Source: Rugalucina vietnamica
Lineage: Eukaryota; Mollusca; Bivalvia; Lucinida; Lucinidae
NCBI GenBank assembly: GCA_964017185.1
Contig: OZ024878.1
Location: forward strand, 18,727,851 to 18,791,850
DNA: 64,000 nucleotides
Reading direction: 5' to 3'
A program made the position numbers and the translations under genes. Positions 34,201-46,200 of the stretch are shown here, piece by piece (within the stretch, counting starts at the first letter, position 1; each line of letters opens with the position of its first letter). The notes under the pieces were generated by a model. That model had not been told where the DNA came from. It saw only the letters and a list, made by a program, of their open reading frames with translations, and made no database searches.

Positions 34201-37200
34201 TTATAAACACATTGGTTTCCCCTTCCCATAGATGCTTCATATAAAATTGGGCTTTGATTGGCCAAGCGGTTTCAGAGAAGAAGATCTTTGAAAATGGTGG
34301 ACGACGGACGGACGGACGGACGCCGGATCATGGCCATCCTATAAGCTCACCTTGTGAGCCTAACGGCTCAGGTGAGCTAAAAAGAGCTATTTGCATTACA
34401 GAAAATGATCAGTTTACTTCCTCTTGTACATGGAACTATCAGGGTTCATACAGTAACCAGCATTGCTACATTATAACCAGAGGACCAATGGTCCTGTAAA
34501 CGCTCACCTGAGATCTGCTGCATATACCAATAAACATGTTTGAATATTATGGTATTTAACTCCAGTGCAGGGGCAGATGAAGCCCTTGGGCCATTTTCTT
34601 TTTTCAGAATCTTCAATATTCTGTCCATTTGCCAATTTCCTGCTGGCTTTTCCCTTCAAATGACATTTTAACAATTTTCCCAATTCAAATGCATAGGCAA
34701 CCCATGTTGACCTTGCCATAAACTTGGTCAAGGTCATCACAGGGTCATGATTTATATATACATTGGAGTACTTTAGCCATCGATGCTTCACGCCAAGTTT
34801 CCTTGAAATCAGTCTATTGGTTTCAGAGAAGAAGATTTTTGATGGGTTTTTACCATATATGGGCATGGCGGCCATCTTTGTCATGTGACCTAGATTATTT
34901 ATATACACATTGATTCCTCAATTCTATAGAGGCTTCACATAAAATTTGGCTTTGATTGGCCAAGCGATTTCAGAGGAGAAGAGGTTTGAATATATATTAT
35001 GGAAATATACATGTATATTGCCCCGGGGTGGGGGCACATGAGCCCCTGGGGTCCAATTTTTTTCAGAATCATTAATTTTCAGTCCTACTTCCCATTTCCT
35101 GCTAGACTTTCACTTTAAATTACATTTTAAAAGTTTTCCCCATTCAAATGCATTGGCGACCTATGTTGACCTTGCCGTAAAATAGGTCAAGGTCATGAAA
35201 AGGTCATGAATTATATATACATTGTAGTGCTTGAGCCATCGATGCTTCATGCCAAGTTTTGTTGAAATCGGTCCACCGGTTCTGGAGAAGAAGATTTTTG
35301 AAGGGTTTTTACCATATATGGGCATGGCGGCCATCTTGGTCATGTGACCTGGATTATTTATATACATATTTGTTACCCCTTCCTATTGATGCTTCACATA
35401 AAATTTCGCTTTGATTGGCCAAGCGGTTTCAGAGGAGAAGATGTTTGAATATTATAGAGATATACATGTATATTGCCCCGGGGTGGGGGCGGATGAGCCC
35501 CTGGTGCCCAATTTTTTTCAGAATCATTAATATTCAGTCCTACTGCTCATTTTCTGCAAGATTTTTCCTTTAAATGACAATTCAACAATTTTTCCCATTC
35601 AAATGCATTCGCGACCTATGTTGACCTTGCCGTAAAATAGGTCAAGGTCATCATAGGGTCATGATTTATATACACATTGTAGTGCTTGAGCCATTAATGC
35701 TTCATGCCAAGTTTCGTTGAAATCGGTCCAGTGGTTCTGGAGAAGAAGATTTTTGAAGGGTTTTTACCATATATGGGCATGGCGGCCATCTTGGTCATGT
35801 GACCTGGATTATTTATATACACATTGGTTCCCCCTTCCCATAGATGCTTCATGTAAAATTTGGCTTTGATTGGCCAAGTGGTTTCAGAGGAGAAGATCTT
35901 TGAAAATGGTGGACGACGGACGGACGGACGGACGACGGACGACGGACGGACGACGGACGGACGGACGACGGAGCATGGGTATACTATAAGCTCACCTTGT
36001 GAGCCTGACGGCTCAGGTGAGCTAAAAAGAGTTAAAAAAGAGCGCGTCGGTCTCAGATTTAAAATCCATGATCCGATGTAAGCGCAAGAGTGATTGATAA
36101 TAAGCTAGAAAAAGTGCAGCGGTCTAATTATGTGCAATGATAACTTACTTTTTCCATACTTTGTCAAAACAAGAAAGACATTTATCAGCTTTGCTTAGTT
36201 GCCGAATAAGCTAAGTAAGTAAGTAACTTCTTTATTTAATAGCTGAGGAGGCTCTTAAATACGTCTCTTGACAATACAAGGCTGAACAGTGCATTTCATT
36301 ATAGTATAATGAACTGGACTGCTCTAGCTCATAGTATAACAAGTTTTCTTCATAGCTAGTCTCCTTTCTTCATCGCTTATCACGCCACTTCATAGCATAT
36401 TGATTTTTTTCCAATCACAGGCATACAGATGACGTTTATTGTCACAAATCTTCATCATTAGTCAAAATATAATCTTCCAAATAAAATGGACGCATTGCAT
36501 AAGTTGGAAAACGAAGTCATGCAGTGTGTTTGTGGTGAAAATCTAGCATACAACCTAAAAACTCATGTGTTGCACTCACTTCAAAAGTGATTCCAAACCA
36601 CGTGCTACGTTTTCAGCTCATCGGCTGGAGGTGATAAAAGCTAGATGAATTACCCACATCATGTCATTCTCCTATTTTTGAAAGATGTCTTAAAATAGGA
36701 GTAATTGATAATAAAACAAGAGAACATGAAGTCGCTTACACGTTTCGAACTCCGCAGCTGCATAGTGGGAAGTACTGCAAATGAATTTATTATCATTGCA
36801 TTTTACTATGAAAGAGCTGAATTGGTGGCTGTGTATCTGGAAATTTCCTGATTGGATTTTGCATAAAGGTTGTCATGATTTGATTTTGAAATGTATTGAA
36901 TATCATGGATGCCATCATGAAAAGTAGAAATAGCAAAACCAAGAATTGATACAATTAAAAATTCCAACCCATACAGTACACCTGAGAAAGATATTAAAAT
37001 AGTGGTCACATTTTGATCTAATTTTGTCATGTATCATAGGCGTACCACCCTATACTCACAGTACGCACATGCGTAATGTAAATTAAATAAAAGAAGCTTA
37101 TAACATGGCTTTTTTGTCATTTCAAGATAACAACAGGACCAATGGTCCTGTAAACGCTCACCTGAGAACTGGGATATGCAACCGTAGCTGACCTTGCCGT

Positions 37201-40200
37201 AACATAGGTCAAGGCCATCCAAGAGTCATGATTTATACAAACATTGTAGAGCTGTATTCATTGATGCTTCAGGCCAAGTTTCAAAGGCCTTCTGGTTCTG
37301 AAGAAGAAGATTTATAATGGTTTTTGCTATTTATAGCCATGGCAGACATTTATAGTCATGTGACCTTGACCATTTATATAACCTTCATTCTCCCTTCCTA
37401 AGAATACTCAACAAGATGTTTGGCTTTGATTTTTAGCCAAACGGTTTCAGAGAAAAAGATCTTTGAATATTATGGTAATATACATGTATATTGCCCCGGG
37501 GTGGGAGCAGACTTGCCCCTGGGGTCCTTTATTTCAGAATCATAAATATTCAGTCCATTTGCCCATTTCCATAAAGTTTTTCCCGTCAAATGACATTTTG
37601 AAAATTTTCCCCATTCAAATGCATGGGCGACCTATGTTGACCTTGCCGTAAAATAGGTCAAGGTCATCCCAGGGTCATGATTTATATAAACTTTGTAGAG
37701 CTCCTCCCCCTGATGCTTCATGCCAGGTTTCAAAATCATAGGCCTTCTGGTTCTGGAGAAGAAGATTTTTAAAGGTTTTTGCTATTTATAGCCATGGTGG
37801 CCATCTTGGTCATGTGACCTTAACTATTTATATTATCTTTCATTCTCCTATCCTAAGGATACTAAATATAAAATTTGGCTTTGATTGGTTGAGCGGTTAC
37901 TGAGAAAATTAAGTTTAACATTTAATTTGTAAATGACCTTTGGCCAAGGTCAAGAAATGACCTTGACCTTTAATACTTACACCACTTCACTTCATAAGCT
38001 CAATATGTTGTCTGTATCTACCAACTTTCAGGTCACAGGCTACAAAACTTCCTGAAAAATTCAATGTTTTCACTTTTTTCCATTGAAAAGCCTATGTAAC
38101 CAAAATTGAGCTTGTCGTAAAATAGGTCAAGGTCAACCCAAGGTCATGATTTATATAAACTATGATGGGCCAGAGTCCCTGATGCTACATACCAAGTTTC
38201 GTTGAAATTGGTCCACCGGTTCCAGAGAAGAAGATTATTTTATGGTTTTTACCATATATGGGCATGGCGGCCATCTTGGTCATGTGACCTGGATCATTTA
38301 TATAAACATTCGTTCCCCCTTCCTAAGGATGCTCCACATGAAGTTTGGCTTTGATTGGCCCAGTGGTTTCAGAGGAGAAGATCTTTGAAATTGTGGCCGG
38401 ACGCCGGACGCACACCAGAGCATGGCCATCCTATAAGCTCACCTTGTGAGCCTTTGGCTCAGGTGAGCTAAAAATTTTGCTATTTTTGCACTTTGAGCAA
38501 ATAACTTAAAATTTTATGGTTACATCCTTGTGTATGGCCTAGCAGGCTTGAGGAGAAAATCTTCCAGGCAAGGGTAAAACCTAGTACCTGATATTTATAT
38601 TGTTTGATCTCCTCCAGAATTCTCTTCTGTTGGTTAACTTTCATCCCAGCAGCCTCGGAGCCTGTCTTACCATGGCCAACAACAGACGTAACTCGTAGGT
38701 TCATACGCTGCATCACTTCATTGTTCTGTAATATATATGTATATGTCTACATGCACATTGTATGAGGGTCTCAATGGGGTTTACTGATTGGCGATCTTTG
38801 GCCATTCTGTTTACTGATTAGCAATTTTTTAACCCAAATTTTAATGATTAGCAATTTTGGGCCAATTGTTTTTTACAAATTAACAATTTTTGGGCCAAAC
38901 TTTTACTGATTAGCAATTTTTGGGCCAAAACTTTACTGATAAGCAATTTCAGAGGTACCCCACTGAGACCCTCTTGTATGCATCATAATAATTCATTCTG
39001 TATCACTGTAAGTTTGGTAATATTGGTGAGAACTGCTACTATTTTGTGAACTGATTGCTTTGTGTCTTAAAGATTCTCCAAAATAAAGACTTACTAAAGG
39101 CTATAAAGGCACAAATATTTAATTGCAACTTCTAGAACTCATGAATAATTTGTTAATAAGCAATTTACAAAATAAAGACCCCGCAAAAATTTTCCATTTC
39201 CAGCAACATATCATCATAGAATCTATTTTCATATTGTTTTACGAGCACATTTACATTAAAGTGGGTGCTTGAAAATTGAGCCGCCACATGGGAAAACCAA
39301 CAATCTGCATAGGCGAAAACAAAGGCGCAGATCAGCTTCGCAGTGACTGCAAAGCTGATCAGCGCCTTTGTTTTCGCTACTCGGATAGTACAATTCCTCT
39401 TCTATTTAAATCCAAAATTTCAAGCTTCTAGCTATTTTCTGTGCTTGTACAGGGCGGTTTGTGTCGGACCTGTTCGGAAACCACATTGTTGGTTTTCCCA
39501 GAAGAGGGCTCAATTACTGTACCTGCAAGACATAAGTTATCTTGTGGACTGTGGCTCTCTCTTTCACCAGGACCAGAGCCATAGGTTTCACCGTTGCTCT
39601 CTGCGACCAGTCTATGTCTAGAGAATTTGTCAACTCGTCCACTAGCCGAGATATGTGTGAATCAAACTGCAGTTCTTTGGGATTGTCCAACAGCCCTTTA
39701 GTATGATTGTATATAGCCTGTAGCTTTTCACAAGGCAAGTCAAAAGTTTTAGCAAAGTCAAAGTTATATTCTTCATTTTGCAGTCCTGTCATTTCTTCAA
39801 GAGCACATGGCACCCCACCTTCAAGCAAACTGTTCAAGGTCATTAAGATGCTTTCCGCATGCTTTCCTAATAGCCTGACATGATATTTGTTTTCAGCTTC
39901 CAGACACTGAATATTAGCCACAGCCAACTGATACTCTTCCAGAAAGTAGTCCTCCCTTTTGTTACACTCGGCAACCATTCTGATTTTACCATGACTTGAA
40001 GACTGGTTCACATCTTTTATAGTTAAGAAAAACTGAATGTCAGAGATTGGAACCAGTCTGAGATAGCAGTATACCAAATAAACATGAAGCTCCAAAACAA
40101 ACAAATCCACAATCTCATTGAACTGGTCGGGCTGAGGGCGGATTATTATCTCGGCGTTGGACTGAAACTTAGCCAATGTGGATTTATGTTTCTGCACGAT

Positions 40201-43200
40201 GTTCATTGACACTCCTCCCATATTTCCAACCAGCTTTTCCAACATTCTCAGTGTAGCAGGCACACTTTCTTTACCAGCTGGCGATGCTGTCAGGCCTAGA
40301 ATCTTTGGTCGGAATTTCCCCTCATAGATTTTAAGATGGTGGGAGTATAGCAGCATATTGAAGGGATGTTTCTTATCACAGTGATGAGCTTCATCAAAGA
40401 CAACGAGGCTGAAATCCTCCCATCTGATGATCTTCCTGTCTAGTAAGTTCTGACAGAAAGCTGAAATGAAATTATAACCAGAGGACCATTGGTCCTGAGA
40501 ACGCTCACCTGAAGCTTGATCTTAGAGTATAAAGTCATCATGAAATGACCTTGACCTTGAATACTCACACACCTTTATTGACTTCATAAGTTGTCTGCAT
40601 CTGCAGAGTTTCAAGTCTCAGGCTGCAATAGTTTCCAAACCCAGTGATTTCTGAGAAAACCATAATTTCAATTTTGATATTTAATTGACCTTGGGTCAAG
40701 GTCAAGAAAATACCTTGGCCTTCATTAATTACTTACCTTCATTGTCGCTATTAGTTGTCTGCATCTAGCAACTTTCAGGTCTCAGGCTGCAACAGTTTCC
40801 AAAATATCCATTGTTTTCGCCTTTTCCCACGTAAAAGCCTATGTTTCCAAAATTGACATTGCCGTAAAATAGGTTAAGGTCATCCTAGGGTCATTATTTC
40901 AACAAACTATGATGGGCTAGAGTCCCAAATGCTACATACTAAGTTTCGCGTAAATCGGCCAGCTGGTTCTGGAGAAGAAGATTTTTGAGTGGTTTTTACC
41001 ATAGTTGGGCATGGCGGCCATCTTGGTCATGTGACCCAAATTTCGCGATCAAACTTTCATTCCCCTTACCCTAGGACGCTCCACATAAAATTTCACTTTG
41101 ATTAACCAAGCAGTTTCAGAGAAGAAGATCTTTAAAAAGTGTGTATGGACGACAGACTAGCCAAGGTCAAGAGATGACCTTGACCTAAATTAATCATATA
41201 CCTTCATCTACTCCATTAGTTGTTTACATCTACGACTTTTCAGGTCTCAGGCTGCAACAGTTCTCAAAAAATCCATAGTTTTCACTTTTCCCATGTAAAA
41301 GCCTATGTTTTCAAAATTGAAATTGCCATAAAATAAGTCAAGGTCATCCTAGGGTCATCATTTGATCAAACTATGATAGGCTGGAGTCCCAAATGCTACA
41401 TACGAAGATTCATGAAAATCGGCCTGCCAGTTCATGAGAAGAAGATTTTTGAGTGGTTTTTACCATATATGGGCGTGGCGGCCATCTTGATCATGTGACC
41501 TGGATTTGGCTATCAAACTTTCCTCTCCCCTACCCATGGATGCTCGACATAAAATTTCACTTTGATTGGCCAAGCAGTTTTAGAGAAGATGATATTTGAC
41601 TAGAGGACCATTGGTCCTGTAGCTCACCTGAGAGATTATCACATTGTAAGCTCATGAGATTTAAATTAATTGAGACTATGCATGGACACTATTGACCCCC
41701 GGGGCATGGCCAAATTTGACCCAGGGGCATGACTGGCACAATTTATAATGGGGACTACCAAACATTGCTACATACAAAATATAGAAGCTCTGGGCCTTTT
41801 GGTTTCAGAGAAGAAGATTTTTGTTAGTTTTTCCCATTGTAAGTCTATGGAGACTATCTACCCCCGGGGCGTGGACAAATTTGACCCCAGGGGCATGGCT
41901 GGTACAATTTATGTAGAGGACCATTAGCCATTGCCACATACAAATATCAAAGCTGTGTGCCCTGTGGTTTCAGAGAAGAAGATTTTTGAATTTTTTTCCC
42001 ATAGCAAGTCTATTGAGACTATCAACCTCCGGGGCCTGGCCAAATTTGAACCCAAGGCCATGAATGGCACAATTTATGTAGAGGACCATTAGCCATTGCT
42101 ACATACCAAATGTCAAAGCTGTGGGCCTAGTGGTTTCAGAGAAGAAGATTTTTTAATTTTTTTCCCATAGTAAGTCTATGGAGACTATCAACCCCCGGGG
42201 CATGGCCAAATTTGACCCCAGGGGCATGAATGGCACAATTTATGTAGAGGACCATTAGCCATTGCTACATACCAAATATCAAAGCTGTGGGCCTAGTGGT
42301 TTCAGAGAAGAAGATTTTTTTAGTTTTTCCTATTGTAGGTCTATGGAGACTATCGACCCCCGGGGCGTGGCCAAATTTGACCCCGGGGACATGATTGGCA
42401 CAATTTATGTAGAGGACCATTAGCCATTGCCACATACAAAATATCAAAGCTGTGGGCCCTGTGGTTTCAGAGAAGAAGATTTTTTAATTTTTTTCCCATA
42501 GTAAGTCTATGGAGACTATCAACCCCCGGGGCGTGGCCAAATTTGACCCCAGGGGCATGAATGGCACAATTTATGTAGAGGACCATTAGTCATTGCTACA
42601 TACCAAATATCAAAGCTGTTGGCCTAGTGGTTTCAGAGAAGAAGATTTTTTTAGTTTTTTTCCTATTGTAGGTCTATGGTGACTATCGACCCCCGGGGCA
42701 TGGCCAAATTTGACCCCAGGGGCATGATTGGCACAATTTATGTAGAGGACCATTAGCCATTGCCACCTACAAAATATCAAAGCTGTGGGCCCTGTGGTTT
42801 CAGAGAAGAAGATTTTTCATTTTTTTTCCCATAGTAAGTCTATGGAGACTATCGACCCCCCGGGGCGTGGCCAAATTTGACCCCAGGGACATGAATGGCA
42901 CAATTTATGTAGAGGACCATTAGCCATTGCTACATACCAAATATCAAAGCTGTGGGCCTAGTGGTTTCAGAGAAGAAGATTGTTTTAGTTTTTCCAATAG
43001 TAAGTCTATGGAGACTATCGACCCCCGGGGCGTAGCCAAAGTTGACCCCAGGGGCATGGCTGGCACAATTTATGTAGAGGACCATTAGCCATTGCCACAG
43101 AACAAATATCAAAGCTGTGGGCCCTGTGGTTTCAGAGAAGAAGATTTTTTAATTTTTTTCCCATAGTAAGTCTATGGAGACTATCGACCCCCCGGGGCGT

Positions 43201-46200
43201 GGCCAAATTTGACCCCAGGGGCATGAATGGCACAATTTATGTAGAGGACCATTAGCCATTGCTACATACCAAATATCAAAGCTGTGGGCCTAGTGGTTTC
43301 AGAGAAGAAGATTTTTTTAGTTTTTCCCATTGTAAGTCTATGGGACCTATCTGTTGCCATGGAAACCACAATTTTGATACAATCTGCTCCAAAACCTAAT
43401 GCCATCAATCCCCCAACCCAATTATGGTTCACATTAAATTTGATCAAGATCGGCCTACTAGCTTCAGAAATATTCTTCTTTGAAATTGTGGACGGACGAC
43501 GGACGACGACAACGGACGACGGATGCCTGCCTATCCTATAGGCTCACCTGTGAGCCTTCGGCTCAGGTGAGCTAAAAATATTGGGACAAATCCTGAAAAA
43601 AAAGTATTGGGACATATCTGAAAAAAAATATTGGAACACAAATAACGGGACATGTCCTGACACAAATATTAAGACACATCTTTTTAACTACACAGTACAA
43701 TCCTTCTACATATAAAAACTGAAATTTCAAGCTTCTAACCTTCTTCTTTTGACTGTACCGGCCAGTTCTGAGAACTGTTTTTCTCACATCGCTGCTCATA
43801 TAAAAGACTACATACCTGCTGTGACCACTACAATATCATGTTTCCACAGTGGTACACCATGGGTGCTCTGTTGGTCCATACAAAGTGTGGCTATGTTCAG
43901 TCGTCGCCTACCCAGGTCTGACAGAGTTCCACCATCTGGTTTGAACCTAGATTGAGTAAAACCAATAACTGAACCACCTCATGAGAAAACCCAACATTTT
44001 GTATATGCAAAAACAAAGGTGCAGAACAGCTTCCCAGTAACTGCAAAACTGCTCAGCGCCTTTGTTTTCGCTACTCAGACAGTACAATTATTCCTCTTCT
44101 TTCTAAATCCAAACTATCCAGTCCCTAGCCATCTTGTGTGCTTGTACAGCTTGGTTTGTGTTGTACCTGTTAGAAAACCACATTGTTGGTTTTCTCATGA
44201 CGTGGCTCAATTATTCATAAGAACAAAATTACGGGACAACCAACAAACCTGAGAACAACGAACGCAAATGAAATCAATATAAGACTGAAAGATGCAAATA
44301 CATGTATGGGAATGACTTACCACAGACCAGGGCCCAGTTGTTCAAAACTAACGACGTCGTTAGTTAACGTTTCGTTAAAATTTCAAACATTAATATTACA
44401 AATACACTGTTATTTTTTGTTGAAAAAATGTGAGAATCCTTTGCAGTGCAGACCAGGGCCCAGTTGTTCAAAACTAACGACGTCGTTAGTTAACGTTTCG
44501 TTAAAATTTCAAACATTAATATTACAAATACACTGTTATTTTTTGTTGTAAAAATGTGAGAATCCTTTGCATTGCAAAGGATTCTCACATTTTTTCAACA
44601 AAAAATAAAAGTGTATTTGTTACTTTTGCTGATCTTTGCTTAACAAATTTATGTCTTAACGATATCGTTAAGCTAACGATGCTTTGAACAACTGGGTCCA
44701 GAATGATTACTTGGAAAGTTATTTTCTCCATATTGTTGCTTATTGATTTCATCTTCTCTGGTTTTTCTCATTTGCTTTGGTTGTTCAGTTGTGTTGGTTG
44801 TCTCTGGATTACCTGTGTGAAAATTCAGGTTTCATGATGGTTCTGCAGGTTGCCGTTTATCCTGTTTGCCAGTCTATCATGCTTGTCATTTTGTTTTTGA
44901 TTGCTACTAGCTTGATGACTACCTTGCTGGGAAAGAGCTAGGATCTCACTTTTCATGTGTTAAAGGAAAATAACAAATAGGCATTTCTATACAATTGTTC
45001 ATGTAATTAGGTAATAACATTTTTAACATTTTTGTAATGTCTTGTAGTCTGTAGATGTATTACATGCGCGGATCCAGAGGGGGGGACCGGGGGTCCGGAC
45101 CCCCCCTGGAATATGAAAATTTTACCTTAAAAAAAGGTAATTTCGGGATTTTGGGGGGGTTGGACCCCCCCTCGTCTGTGACCAAAAATTACCATTTTCG
45201 TTGGACCCCCTCTCATGAAAATTTCTGGATCCGCGCATGTATTATCCTTTCTTTCCTGCCTGGTGATTGGGTTTGGATTTTAAATTGTATCAATTTCTGG
45301 ACTTCTTACATTTCGGTTTAGATTACCAACATACAGGTATCTTCTAATACAAACCTGGTAAATTCAAAGCCTCCAAGCTCTGCGGTGATATACTTAGACT
45401 GCTGCAGAACCAGTAAGACCTTGTCGACAATAAACAACACACATCTGGTGGGGTACATCTCCAACATAGTACTCATCAGCATCACTGATACCAGAGTCTT
45501 ACCAGTTCCTGTAAAAACAAGTATTAGATGACATCTTTCTTGAAATTTTAAAATCGATGTTGTTTTTCCAGTAGCTTATATTATAATCCCTTAATCAATA
45601 ACAAAGCTTTTACCTTGTACATCTTAATATCAATGATTGAGCTAATATAACAAGAAATTCATCTTAATCATATTGATATTTAAAAGATCCCTTATTTGTT
45701 GTTTGACCTTGTTTATTTACGTGTTTTTCAAGAACAGGTTCATGTAAATGAGTGTGCCATTTCCTATCCATTGCTTACTTTTTACTTTTATATTTTTATT
45801 TTCTCAGTTAAAAAAGAGCAGTTTTTAGGTATACCAAATACCACTAGTGCTAAATTGTGTCCTTGAGGAAGACATTTACTCCATAACTTTCTATTTTGTA
45901 AAGTACTCATGAAACATCCCAACATGACTGAATTGTTGACTGGGGTATTTTAAAAGCCACTAAAAAAACAAACTTTATACCTGTAGGTAGGAAGCACACT
46001 GTGTCTGACTTTATGGCATTATCATACAACTCCATCTGGTAGTCTCTAGGCACTGACTGGGTCTGGGGTTTGAACTCTGGTCCCAAGTTTCGACCACCAC
46101 GATGTTGTCTCACAGGCGCTGGCTCAATCCCGACTTTAGCCATATGACGTTTTCCAAGCAGATGTGTTTCGTAGCTTTCTCTTGTGTTGGCAGGAGCGTT

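Larger units (their letters stand above)
31664..36833. mobile_element. 5.2 kb foldback element with ~620 bp inverted arms
   Basis: The left arm 31664-32290 (from CACGGCCACCAATCCAACTC) and right arm 36165-36833 (inverted, CACAGCCACCAATTCAGCTC) match throughout, including CGTTTTCCAACTTATGCAAT and CAGCACGTGGTTTGGAATCA. The ~3.9 kb centre holds two family A elements. No transposase seen. It lies within intron 5 of the helicase gene (31212-38587). Confidence 0.75.
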
